From NCBI GenBank assembly GCA_030524475.1, contig JAUNGO010000015.1:1-42838 (forward strand): a DNA stretch of 42,838 bases. Reading direction: 5' to 3'. This document shows positions 8,778-16,539 of this stretch, one piece after another. Each line of letters starts with the position of its first letter. Position 1 is the first letter of the stretch. The position numbers were made by a program, and so were the translations under genes. This DNA is from Eggerthellaceae bacterium (GTDB lineage Bacteria; Actinomycetota; Coriobacteriia; Coriobacteriales; Eggerthellaceae). The notes under the pieces were generated by a model. That model was not told the DNA's origin, made no database searches, and saw only the letters and a program-made list of their open reading frames with translations.

Positions 8778-9707
8778 CTACGACAGGAAGTCCTCCAGAA
8801 TCTCCTGCTCGGCCTCTTCCTCGGTGAGCCCCAGCGTCATGAGCTTCACGATCTGGTCGCCGGCGATCTTGCCGATGGCGGCCTCGTGCACCAAAAGCGC
8901 GTCCTCGCTGGCCGCCTCGATGCCGGGGATCGCCTTCACCTTCGCGCGCCCCATGATGATAGCGTCGCACTGCACGTGCCCGCGGCAGGCCGCCTCGCCG
9001 ATGACCAGCGGGTTGAACACCTGCTCCGAGTCGTCCTGCGCCACCGAGCGCGAGATCACCTGCACGCTCGAGCCGTCGCCCTTAAGCTCGATCTTCATGT
9101 TCGAGGTGGCCGTTTGTTGGTCGTGCGTGAGCAGCTTCTCGGTGAGCACGAGCTTGGCGTCGGCCGCCAGCTCGGCGTTCGTGTCGCGGATGGTCGACGT
9201 TACGCCGCGCAGCTGCACGAGCTCCATCTCGCAGGTGGCGCCCTCCTCCATGTACACGTTGGTGGTGGGGTTCAAAATGCGCTCGCCCGTGCCCTCGCCT
9301 TCGCCGTAGTGCTTTTCCACGTACACCACGTGGCTGTTCTTGCCGCAGTAGAAGCTGTGGATGCCGTCATGCTCGGAGGCTTGGTGGCTGGCGTTGTGGA
9401 TGCCGCAGCCCGCCACGATCTTCACGTCGCAGTCCTCGCCGATGTAGAACGTGTTGTACACGACGTCCTTCAACCCCGACTGCGTGACGATGACGGGGAT
9501 GTAGATGGTTTCGCCCTTGGTGCCGGGTTTTACGTGGATGTCGATGCCGGGGTGGTCGGTTTTGGTGGAAATCTCGACGAACGCCGAGTTCGAGCGCTGC
9601 ACGAGCTGGCCGTCTTTGCGGATGTTGAACGCGCCTTTCGGCATGCCGTGCAGATTGGCTATCTCGGCGAGCAGGTTCTCGTCGATGGGGGAAAGATCAA
9701 CTGCCAT
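8778..9707 (-). CDS. sufB: SufB/SufD-like Fe-S cluster scaffold of the minimal SmsCB (SUF-like) type
   Basis: The protein has 309 residues, much shorter than the roughly 450-480 of classical SufB. It keeps the beta-helical SufBD core: YIPVIVTQSGLKDVVYNTFYIGEDC, then VKIVAGCGIHNA, then CRGHVQCDAIIMG and the C-terminal IGKIAGDQIVKLMTLGLTEEEA segment. Short SufB-like proteins paired only with SufC are known as the SMS system, seen in methanogens and some anaerobes and thought to build Fe-S clusters. The ATG at 9707 is chosen over one at 9731 because an AAGGAG site sits just upstream of it. sufC lies 146 bases upstream on the same strand. No sufS, sufU or sufD is seen nearby. Confidence 0.85.
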   Translation of the reverse strand: MAVDLSPIDENLLAEIANLHGMPKGAFNIRKDGQLVQRSNSAFVEISTKTDHPGIDIHVKPGTKGETIYIPVIVTQSGLKDVVYNTFYIGEDCDVKIVAGCGIHNASHQASEHDGIHSFYCGKNSHVVYVEKHYGEGEGTGERILNPTTNVYMEEGATCEMELVQLRGVTSTIRDTNAELAADAKLVLTEKLLTHDQQTATSNMKIELKGDGSSVQVISRSVAQDDSEQVFNPLVIGEAACRGHVQCDAIIMGRAKVKAIPGIEAASEDALLVHEAAIGKIAGDQIVKLMTLGLTEEEAEQEILEDFLS

Positions 9708-9853
9708 TATGTTCTCCTTCGTCATGTTCAAGGCTTTCTGTGGCGAGTCGCTAAGCCGCGAAGCACCGAGGCGTTTGCCCTCGAGCGGCCTTAGTGCCGC
9801 GTGCGAAAGCGCCGATGCGTGTTGAGGGGCTCAAGCGGCCGCCACGGGAAGCC

Positions 9854-10624
9854 TTAGCAGGTGGTGGGAATTTCGGTCAAATGCAACTCGGTCGGTTGCG
9901 TGAGCGGGCAGCCGTCGATGCCTTTCGCCGCGAAGCCGAGCTTGGGCAGAAGCTCGTCGGGCGTGCCGACCTCGGCCACCTGGCCGTCGCGCAGAAGCAC
10001 GATCTCGTCGGCCAGCTGGATGATGCGCTCCTGGTGGCTGATGATTACGATAGAGCGGCCGTCGCGCGCGGCGTGGATGTCGCGGAACGTCTCGGTCAGG
10101 CGGTCGAAGCTCCACAGATCGATGCCCGCCTCGGGCTCGTCGTAGATGGCAAGCTTCGGGTCGCGCGCCAAAATGGTGGCGATCTCGATGCGCTTCACCT
10201 CGCCGCCGGAAAGCGACTTGTCAACCTCGCGCGTGAGGTAGCTGGCCGAGCACAGACCCACCTTCGCCAGGTACTCGTTGCACGCGAGCATGGGCAGCTT
10301 CTTGCCGGCCGCAATGTCGAGCAGCTTCTTCACCTTCATGCCCTTGAAGCGGGCGGGTTGCTGGAAGCCGTAGCCGATGCCGAGTTTGGCACGCTCGGTG
10401 ATCGAGAGGGTGGTGATGTCCTCGCCGTTGAACAGGATCTGGCCGCTCGTGGGCGTCTCGATGCCCATGATGAGCTTGGCGAGCGTCGATTTGCCGCCGC
10501 CGTTGGGGCCGGTGATCACGGTGAAGCGGTCGTCGCCGATGGTCAGCGACAAATGGTCGATGATGCGTTTGGTGGCGCCCTCGTCGGCGGGAACGTCGAA
10601 GACGAGGTCTTTCAGTTCGAGCAT
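9854..10624 (-). CDS. sufC: SufC-like ABC ATPase for Fe-S cluster assembly
   Basis: This 256-residue soluble ABC ATPase has every catalytic motif: Walker A GPNGGGKST (residues 39-47), Q-loop GFQQPARF (87-94), signature LSGGEVKR (138-145), Walker B LAIYDEPEAGID (158-169) and the switch His in IISHQ. The DEPEAGID form of Walker B and the overall size are typical of SufC. It partners the SufB-like protein encoded just downstream, driving cluster assembly with ATP. The ATG at 10624 has a GGAGA site upstream. The open frame continues far upstream, but that extension is antisense to the M16 peptidase gene and is not coding. Confidence 0.9.
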   Translation of the reverse strand: MLELKDLVFDVPADEGATKRIIDHLSLTIGDDRFTVITGPNGGGKSTLAKLIMGIETPTSGQILFNGEDITTLSITERAKLGIGYGFQQPARFKGMKVKKLLDIAAGKKLPMLACNEYLAKVGLCSASYLTREVDKSLSGGEVKRIEIATILARDPKLAIYDEPEAGIDLWSFDRLTETFRDIHAARDGRSIVIISHQERIIQLADEIVLLRDGQVAEVGTPDELLPKLGFAAKGIDGCPLTQPTELHLTEIPTTC

Positions 10625-10664
10625 GGGAGTTCTCCGTCTCTTCGCTTGTGTTTCTCGTCGCATT

Positions 10665-10693
10665 ATTGTAGCCGTAAACGCGCAAAAGTCGAT
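10665..10693 (-). promoter_or_regulatory. Candidate promoter of sufC-sufB
   Basis: Read on the minus strand, ATCGAC is followed after 17 bases by TACAAT (10665-10670). Transcription would begin about 34 bases ahead of the sufC ATG. The -35 match is weak. Confidence 0.4.
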
Positions 10694-10828
10694 GGGTGAA
10701 TGTAAATGATATAAAACAAGTAACATTTTTGTGCGGCAGAAGGCGGGGAGGGGGAAGGGGAAGACGGCGGGGACGTGACCCTGTTGGCGTTCTTCCGTTC
10801 CCGCGTCCCCGTGGGAAGGAGTAGAATG

Positions 10829-10853
10829 TGACAAACGACCTGTCCCCTTGTCA
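10829..10853. repeat. 25-base palindromic repeat, copy 2 (inverted)
   Basis: Same element as at 8675 and 15874, here reading TGACAAACGACCTGTCC on the plus strand. It sits 23 bases before the M16 peptidase start. Confidence 0.7.
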
Positions 10854-10876
10854 CATCCCTCGCAGAAAGGCTTGCT

Positions 10877-13800
10877 ATGCACGATATCGCACGTATCGCC
10901 GCGCGCTGCGGCTTCACCGTAACCTCGGCAGAAGAGCTCCCCGAAATCGAGGGCACCGCCTACGTCATGCGCCATAACGCCTCGGGCGCGCGGCTGCTTT
11001 ATCTGCGAAACGACGACGCGAACAAGGCGTTCTCCATCAGCTTCAAGACGCCCGCCGCCGACGACACGGGCGTGTTCCACATCCTCGAGCACTCGGTGCT
11101 GTGCGGGTCGCGCAAATTCCCCGTGAAAGAGCCCTTCGTGAACCTGCTCAAAAGCTCGATGCAGACGTTTTTGAACGCCATGACCTTCCCCGACAAGACG
11201 ATGTATCCAGTGGCGTCCACCAACGAGCAAGACCTGCTGAACCTCATGGACGTGTACCTCGACGCGGTGTTTTACCCGGCCATCTACGACAAGCGCACCA
11301 TCTTCGAGCAGGAGGGGTGGCACTTGGAGGTAGAAGGCGAAGGCGGAGAAGAGACGCGCGGCGAAGCGGCTGCCGAGGGCGCAGTTGCCGACGCCGCGTC
11401 CGGCGAAGGCGGGGCTGGCGGCGCCTGTGAAGCCGGCGGCAACGGCGGGGGCGTGCCCGACGCCGCGCCTGCCGCGCCGCGCCTGGCGTACAACGGCGTG
11501 GTGTTCAACGAGATGAAAGGCGCGCTTTCCGACCCCGAAAGCATGCTGTACGACGCGCTCTCGGCGGCGCTGTTCCCCGACACCACGTATCGCTTCGAGT
11601 CGGGCGGCACGCCGGCGGCCATTCCGACGCTCACCTACGAGGCGTTCCTCGACACGCACGCGCGCCATTACCGCCCCGACAACAGCTACATCACGCTGTA
11701 CGGCGACCTCGACCCCGAGACGTTCCTCGGCTTCATCGACCGCGAGTACCTGGCGCCCCTGTCGCAGGTCGAGCGCGGGCCGCTCGACGCGAACCCGCTT
11801 GAGGCGCAGGCGCCCGTGGTGGCGCGCGGCGTGCAGGTGCGCATGGACACTGCGCCCGAGAACGCGTGCGCGGCGCTGGGCTACGTGGCGGGCAGCATGG
11901 CCGACCGCGAGCGCATGGTGGCCGTCGACGTGCTGCTTGACGCTATTGCGGGTTCGAACGAGGCGCCGCTCAAGCGCGCGCTGCTCGACGCCGATATAGC
12001 TGCCGACGCCACGGCGTATTTGGCCGACGCGGTGCTGCAGCCGTTCGCCGTCGTGCAGCTGAGGGGCGCGAAACCGGGCGCGATGAGCACGTTCCGCGCG
12101 GTGGTGGAGACCGAGGCGCGCCGTTTGGCCGACGGTGGGCTCGACCGTGAGCTGGTGGAGGCGGCGCTTTCCCACGCCGAGTTCGTGATGCGCGAGCGCA
12201 ACTTCGGCTACGCCGACGGCGTGCGCCTGGCCATGTCGAGCATGGGCGGCTGGCTCTACGACGACGAGGCCGCAACGGCTTACCTGCGCTACGAGCAGGT
12301 GTTTTCCGACTTGCGCGCGAAGATTAGCGAGGGCTACTTCGAGCGGCTGCTGCGCGAGCTGGTGTGCGAGAGCGCGCACTGCGCCGAGGTGGAGCTTGTG
12401 CCGGGCGCGTCCGACGAGGACGCCGTCGAACGCGCGCGCCTCGACGCGCTGGCGCAAACGTTTGCGCCCGACGACTTCGACGCGGTGCGCGCCGAGGTGG
12501 CGCGCTTGCGCGCGGCCCAGAACGCGCCCGACGCACCCGAGGACGTGGCGAAGCTGCCGCAGTTGGCGATCTCCGACATCGGCGAGGCGCCGGCGGAGGG
12601 CGCGTACGGTCTGCAGGAGGGCACGCCGCTTGCCTGCTTGCGCCACGACATTCCCACGCACGGCATCGCTTACTCCTACCTATACTTCGACCTGGGGCGC
12701 TGCACGTTCGACGAGCTGCCCTACGCCACGGTGCTCGCCATGATGCTCGGGCGGCTCGACACGGCGCGCCACACCGCCGCGGAAATCGATACGCTCGCGC
12801 AGAGCAAGTTGGGAAACTTAAGCTTCTTCACTGAGGTTCACGAGGACGCGCGCGACGCCGACGTGTTCGCGGCGAAGTTTGTGGCGAGCTCCTCGGCGCT
12901 TTCGAAAAACGTCGAGCACATGGCGCTTATCGCCAACGAGGTGCTTCACGAGACGGACTTTACCGACCACGAGAAGATGCGCGACATCCTCATGCAGAAG
13001 CGCGTGGCGATGGAGCAGGGCTTCGCGTCGGCCGGCCACAGCGTGGCGATGGCGCGCGTGGCGTCGTACTACCTGCCGGCCGCCGTGGTGCGCGAGCAGA
13101 TGGGCGGCATCGGGTTTTACGGGTTTTTGCGTGACTTGCTGGAGAACTTTGACGAGCGTGTCGACGACGTGGAGCGGCGCCTGCGCGAGCTGACGGGCCG
13201 CCTGTTCGTCGACGACACGTGTCTGCTTTCGTTCGCGGGAAGCGACGAGGACATGGAGCGCTACTGGGCCGTCGGGCGCGACCTGGGCCGCTTTGAGATC
13301 GATTCCGCCGCCGCTGCCGCGCACGCGGGACGTCTTAAGGTGCCTGCCCCGCGCGACGCGCACGAGGCGCTCGTCGTGCCGACCGACGTCACGTTCACGG
13401 CGGTGGGCGCCGACCGACGCGCGCTCGGCGTGCCGTATGCGGGCGCGTGGCTGGTGGCCACGCACGCGCTGTCGTACGACTATTTGTGGAACGAGGTGCG
13501 CGTGAAGGGCGGCGCGTACGGCGCGGGGTTCCAAGCCACGCGCGCCGGCTCGACGCGGCTGTACTCCTACCGCGACCCGCGCGTCGACGAGACGCTGGCG
13601 CGCTTTGCGGGCGCGGGCGCCTGGCTTTCCGCGTTCGACCCCGACGAGGCCGAGATGGCGGGGTACGTGGTGAGCACGGTGGCGTCGATCGACTCGCCGT
13701 TGAAGGCGCGCGAGCTTTTGCGCCGCCAAGACGGCATGTACCTGGCGCACTACGCGCCCGAGGAGCGCCGCCGCGTGCGCGAGCAGGTGCTGGCGTGCAC

Positions 13801-13933
13801 GCCCGTCGACGTGCGGGCGCTCGGGCAGGCTGTCGAGCGCGTCGTGGACGAGGGGCACGCCTGCGTTGTAGGCAACCGCGCGATCATCGAGCGCTCGACG
13901 GCGGGTTGGAACGTCGTGGACGTGATGGGCTAA
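10877..13933 (+). CDS. M16C zinc metallopeptidase (presequence protease/insulinase family)
   Basis: The 1018-residue length fits the one-chain M16C class (PreP/Cym1), which has two halves forming a closed chamber that degrades short peptides. The inverted zinc motif is HILEH at residues 68-72: His68 and His72 bind zinc and Glu71 is the base. EQDLLNLMDVYLDAVFYP lies further on and carries downstream conserved acidic residues. Around residues 152-200 there is a low-complexity insertion of Gly, Ala and Glu that is unlike the rest of the fold. The C-terminal half keeps a RVKGGAYGAG motif typical of the family. No signal peptide is visible, so it should act in the cytoplasm. It is flanked by palindromic repeats and appears to be a single gene. 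Confidence 0.9.
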   Translation: MHDIARIAARCGFTVTSAEELPEIEGTAYVMRHNASGARLLYLRNDDANKAFSISFKTPAADDTGVFHILEHSVLCGSRKFPVKEPFVNLLKSSMQTFLNAMTFPDKTMYPVASTNEQDLLNLMDVYLDAVFYPAIYDKRTIFEQEGWHLEVEGEGGEETRGEAAAEGAVADAASGEGGAGGACEAGGNGGGVPDAAPAAPRLAYNGVVFNEMKGALSDPESMLYDALSAALFPDTTYRFESGGTPAAIPTLTYEAFLDTHARHYRPDNSYITLYGDLDPETFLGFIDREYLAPLSQVERGPLDANPLEAQAPVVARGVQVRMDTAPENACAALGYVAGSMADRERMVAVDVLLDAIAGSNEAPLKRALLDADIAADATAYLADAVLQPFAVVQLRGAKPGAMSTFRAVVETEARRLADGGLDRELVEAALSHAEFVMRERNFGYADGVRLAMSSMGGWLYDDEAATAYLRYEQVFSDLRAKISEGYFERLLRELVCESAHCAEVELVPGASDEDAVERARLDALAQTFAPDDFDAVRAEVARLRAAQNAPDAPEDVAKLPQLAISDIGEAPAEGAYGLQEGTPLACLRHDIPTHGIAYSYLYFDLGRCTFDELPYATVLAMMLGRLDTARHTAAEIDTLAQSKLGNLSFFTEVHEDARDADVFAAKFVASSSALSKNVEHMALIANEVLHETDFTDHEKMRDILMQKRVAMEQGFASAGHSVAMARVASYYLPAAVVREQMGGIGFYGFLRDLLENFDERVDDVERRLRELTGRLFVDDTCLLSFAGSDEDMERYWAVGRDLGRFEIDSAAAAAHAGRLKVPAPRDAHEALVVPTDVTFTAVGADRRALGVPYAGAWLVATHALSYDYLWNEVRVKGGAYGAGFQATRAGSTRLYSYRDPRVDETLARFAGAGAWLSAFDPDEAEMAGYVVSTVASIDSPLKARELLRRQDGMYLAHYAPEERRRVREQVLACTPVDVRALGQAVERVVDEGHACVVGNRAIIERSTAGWNVVDVMG

Positions 13934-13954
13934 GGGAGTGGCGTGAACGCGGAG

Positions 13955-13997
13955 GCGGGGGGCGAACACGGGCCACGTCCTCGTGTTCGCCCCCCGC
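13955..13997. repeat. Perfect 16-bp palindrome after the M16 peptidase gene
   Basis: The arms GCGGGGGGCGAACACG (13955-13970) and its exact complement (13982-13997) flank an 11-base loop. It has no T tract, so it is either a weak terminator or a REP-like element. The word CGTGTTCGC also occurs in other intergenic repeats here. Confidence 0.6.
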
Positions 13998-14066
13998 GTG
14001 TTCATCAGCGTTCGCCCCTTCCTTGTTGCGCGTGCGAAAAATCTTTTCCCCGTGCGCCGCTTTCCG

Positions 14067-14075
14067 TGTTACACT
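14067..14075 (+). promoter_or_regulatory. Extended -10 promoter of the trpL-trpB2 transcript
   Basis: TGTTACACT matches the TGnTAnnnT extended -10 form. The -35 region at 17 bases is poor. A start near 14082 leaves a short leader before the trpL GTG. Confidence 0.5.
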
Positions 14076-14107
14076 AACGGGTGACCCGAGCGAGAAAGGC
14101 TCTTTTC

Positions 14108-14194
14108 GTGACCAACCTGCAAGCGCATATTTCTATCGACGCAGCGAACGCGGCTCGCGTCGTGCGCGCTTGGTGGTGGTGCAAGAAGAGTTAA
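14108..14194 (+). CDS. trpL: Tryptophan leader peptide (28 residues) with three consecutive Trp codons
   Basis: The GTG start follows a GAAAGG site with about 8 bases of spacing. The short frame ends in RAWWWCKKS and a TAA stop, with TGG TGG TGG at 14171-14179. GCAAGA (14181-14186), just after the Trp codons, can pair with TCTTGC (14215-14220). A strong terminator follows at 14236. This is the classical attenuation layout: a ribosome stalled on Trp codons when charged tRNA-Trp is short would let transcription continue into trpB2. The peptide probably has no other role. The evidence is direct from sequence; the mechanism is inferred from known trp leaders. Confidence 0.85.
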   Translation: MTNLQAHISIDAANAARVVRAWWWCKKS

Positions 14195-14235
14195 TCGGGT
14201 TATCGAAAGCATCATCTTGCACGCATACGCAAATG

Positions 14236-14263
14236 AGACCCTCGGTAATCCGAGGGTCTTTTT
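14236..14263 (+). terminator. Attenuator terminator upstream of trpB2
   Basis: The 10-bp perfect stem AGACCCTCGG/CCGAGGGTCT with a TAAT loop runs into TTTTT. GGGTT (14198-14202) can pair with GACCC (14237-14241), a possible anti-terminator contact that would block this stem when the ribosome stalls in trpL. Confidence 0.85.
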
Positions 14264-14389
14264 CGTTGCGGAAGATGGGCGACCGGTCAAGCAAAACAGC
14301 ATCCTTTCGCAGCGCGCAAGACGAGGCGCTCCCTGAAAGCACCCGACGTGGCACGCGGCGCGTCGGGCAACCAAGTGAAAGGACGTACC

Positions 14390-15829
14390 ATGACCGACCA
14401 AGCGAACGACCAGGCAACGCGCGCGGCAGCCGCGGCAACCCAAGCGAACGACCAGGCGCCTTACCGCCTCTACCTGCGGCAAGACCAGATTCCCACGCAA
14501 TGGTACAACCTGCGCGCCGACATGCCCGAGCCGCCCGAGCCCATGCGCCTTCCCAACGGCGCGGTGGCGCGGCCCGAGGATATCGCGCCGGTGTTCTGCG
14601 ACGAGCTGGTGCGCCAGGAACTCGACGACGTCACGCCCTACGTCGACATCCCCGAGCCCGTCATGGAAATGTACAAGGTGTACCGCCCGAGCCCTCTGTG
14701 TCGCGCCTACAACCTTGAGCGCGCGCTGGGCACGCCCGCGAAGATCTACTACAAGTTCGAGGGCAACAACACCTCCGGCTCGCACAAGCTGAACTCCGCT
14801 ATCGCGCAGGTGTACTACGCCAAGGCGCAGGATCTGGAGAAGATCACCACCGAGACGGGCGCGGGCCAGTGGGGCACGGCGCTTTCCGAGGCGGCCGACC
14901 ACTTCGGCGTGGACCTCGACGTGTTCATGGTGAAGTGTTCCTACGAGCAAAAGCCCTTCCGCCGCTCGATCATGCAAACGTTCAACGCCACGGTGACGCC
15001 TTCGCCGTCCGACACCACCGAGATCGGCAAGAAGATGCTGGCGGAGCATCCCGACTCCACAGGCTCGCTGGGCACCGCCATCTCCGAGGCGGTCGAGCGT
15101 GCGCTGAACGTGCCGAACAACAAGGGCCGCTACCAGTTGGGCAGCGTGCTCAACCAGGTGGTGCTGCACCAGTCGATCATCGGTTTGGAAAGCTATATTG
15201 CGATGGAGGAGCTCGGCGAATACCCCGACATCGTGATCGGGTGCGCGGGCGGCGGCTCGAACCTCGGCGGCCTGATCGCGCCGTTCATGCGCGACAAGCT
15301 GCGCGGGGAGCGGCCTGACACGCGCTTCATCGCCGTTGAGCCCGCCAGCTGCCCGAGCCTCACGCGTGGCAAGTACGCCTACGACTTCGCCGACACGGGC
15401 CAAACGTGCCCGCTGTGCAAGATGTACACGCTCGGCAACGGCTTTTTGCCGAGCCCCGACCACGCGGGCGGCCTGCGCTACCACGGCATGAGCCCCATCG
15501 TGAGCAAACTCAAGCACGACGGATATTTGGAGGCCATGGCGGTGAAGCAAACCGACGTGTTCGGCGCCGCCGAGGAGTTTGCCCGTCTGGAGACGATACT
15601 GCCCGCCCCCGAGAGCGCGCACGCCATTTACGCGGCGATGGAGGAGGCGAAGAAGTGCGCCAAGACGGGCGAGGCCAAGACGATCCTCTTCGGGCTCACG
15701 GGCACGGGGTACTTCGATATGTACGCCTACGAGGCGTACAACAACGGCACAATGGTCGACCATATTCCCACCGATGAGGAACTTGAGGCGGGCTTCGCCA
15801 CCATTCCGCATATCGAGGGGTTGCAATAG
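14390..15829 (+). CDS. trpB: Tryptophan synthase beta-like PLP enzyme, TrpB2 type
   Basis: The protein has 479 residues, longer than TrpB1 (about 400), with the N-terminal extension typical of TrpB2. The PLP lysine is Lys133 in NNTSGSHKLNSA; ETGAGQWG lies at about 155-162 and the phosphate-binding glycine loop is GCAGGGSNLGG. TrpB2 enzymes condense indole with serine (or O-phosphoserine in some archaea) to give tryptophan. No trpA or other trp gene is nearby, so indole may come from elsewhere. The ATG at 14390 has a GAAAGGA site; an upstream in-frame start at 14348 has none. The Trp attenuator ahead directly links expression to tryptophan supply. Confidence 0.92.
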   Translation: MTDQANDQATRAAAAATQANDQAPYRLYLRQDQIPTQWYNLRADMPEPPEPMRLPNGAVARPEDIAPVFCDELVRQELDDVTPYVDIPEPVMEMYKVYRPSPLCRAYNLERALGTPAKIYYKFEGNNTSGSHKLNSAIAQVYYAKAQDLEKITTETGAGQWGTALSEAADHFGVDLDVFMVKCSYEQKPFRRSIMQTFNATVTPSPSDTTEIGKKMLAEHPDSTGSLGTAISEAVERALNVPNNKGRYQLGSVLNQVVLHQSIIGLESYIAMEELGEYPDIVIGCAGGGSNLGGLIAPFMRDKLRGERPDTRFIAVEPASCPSLTRGKYAYDFADTGQTCPLCKMYTLGNGFLPSPDHAGGLRYHGMSPIVSKLKHDGYLEAMAVKQTDVFGAAEEFARLETILPAPESAHAIYAAMEEAKKCAKTGEAKTILFGLTGTGYFDMYAYEAYNNGTMVDHIPTDEELEAGFATIPHIEGLQ

Positions 15830-15844
15830 GAAAAGCCGCCGGGG

Positions 15845-15874
15845 ATGCCGCCTCGCATACGTGCGGGGCGGCAT
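15845..15874 (+). terminator. Hairpin after trpB2, likely terminator without T tract
   Basis: ATGCCGCCtCGCA and TGCGgGGCGGCAT (15845-15857 and 15862-15874) form a long stem with a TACG loop, 15 bases after the stop. No T run follows. Confidence 0.5.
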
Positions 15875-15898
15875 GACAAGGGGACAGGTCGTTTGTCA
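15874..15898. repeat. 25-base palindromic repeat, copy 3
   Basis: Same element as at 8675 and 10829, with TGACAA and TTGTCA ends. It directly abuts the hairpin after trpB2. Confidence 0.7.
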
Positions 15899-15989
15899 CA
15901 TTGCGCGGGAGCACGCGGGTGAACGTGTTCACCCCTTCGCTCCAGCCCCCCGTGTTCACTCGTCGTCACATTGCAGAAGGCGTGGGCTT

Positions 15990-16020
15990 TTGGGCTGTGT
16001 CGTGCCATGTGGGCTATAAT
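15990..16020 (+). promoter_or_regulatory. Candidate promoter for the 16055-17712 gene pair
   Basis: TTGGGC (15990-15995) and a perfect TATAAT (16015-16020) are 19 bases apart. The -10 ends 34 bases before the start codon at 16055. Confidence 0.55.
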
Positions 16021-16054
16021 TGTCGGGTGATTTTTCGAGCGGAAGGCGACGCGT

Positions 16055-16495
16055 ATGGCCGACGACATGAAGTTCTCCCACATAACCGTCACGACCGACG
16101 ACGAGGACGACGTCGTTATCCAGGCGGGCAAAAAGGCGCCCGCAAGCGTTGCGCCCGATCGGGCGGCAACCGAGGGTGTGGCGGCGGGCGCGGCGGAAAC
16201 CGCGGAGGCCGCGCCTTCGCCTTCGTCGTCGACGCCCGTTTCGGGAGTGTCGACGAAGGTCGCCTCGGAAGCATCGCCGACGTCCGCTTCCGACGCTTCG
16301 ACGGCGTCTGCCGCTGCAGCGCCCGCCCAACGCGCCGCAGGCGTTTCCGAGCCTTCCGGCGCGCCGAAAGATACCTATCACGCCACCACACTTGAGGACA
16401 TCGAGAGCACGAAGATGTCGCTTACTCAGAAGGTGGTTATCGCGCTTGCGGTGCTCGGCATTGCCGGGTTCGCCGTGTGGTACGCGCTGGCTTGA
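16055..16495 (+). CDS. Small tail-anchored protein of unknown function
   Basis: The 146-residue protein is not recognised. Its N-terminus is acidic (TTDDEDD), the middle is Ala/Ser/Pro-rich low complexity, and a single hydrophobic helix (about residues 125-145) sits at the very C-terminus. A GGAAGG site precedes the ATG. It has its own promoter and lies 44 bases ahead of a second membrane protein with a similar low-complexity style, so the pair is probably one operon. The topology suggests a cytoplasmic domain tethered to the membrane. Confidence 0.65.
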   Translation: MADDMKFSHITVTTDDEDDVVIQAGKKAPASVAPDRAATEGVAAGAAETAEAAPSPSSSTPVSGVSTKVASEASPTSASDASTASAAAAPAQRAAGVSEPSGAPKDTYHATTLEDIESTKMSLTQKVVIALAVLGIAGFAVWYALA

Positions 16496-16539
16496 TGCCT
16501 GAACGCAGGAACTCAAACGCAGTCGGAAAGGAGACGCTT

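Noticed and set aside
9854..12661. Very long minus-strand open frame continuing upstream of sufC
   Set aside because: Beyond the sufC ATG at 10624 it is antisense to the M16 peptidase and has Arg/His-rich shadow composition; long shadow frames are common at this GC content.
14348..14389. Upstream GTG start for trpB2
   Set aside because: No ribosome site is present, and the ATG at 14390 has a well-placed GAAAGGA.
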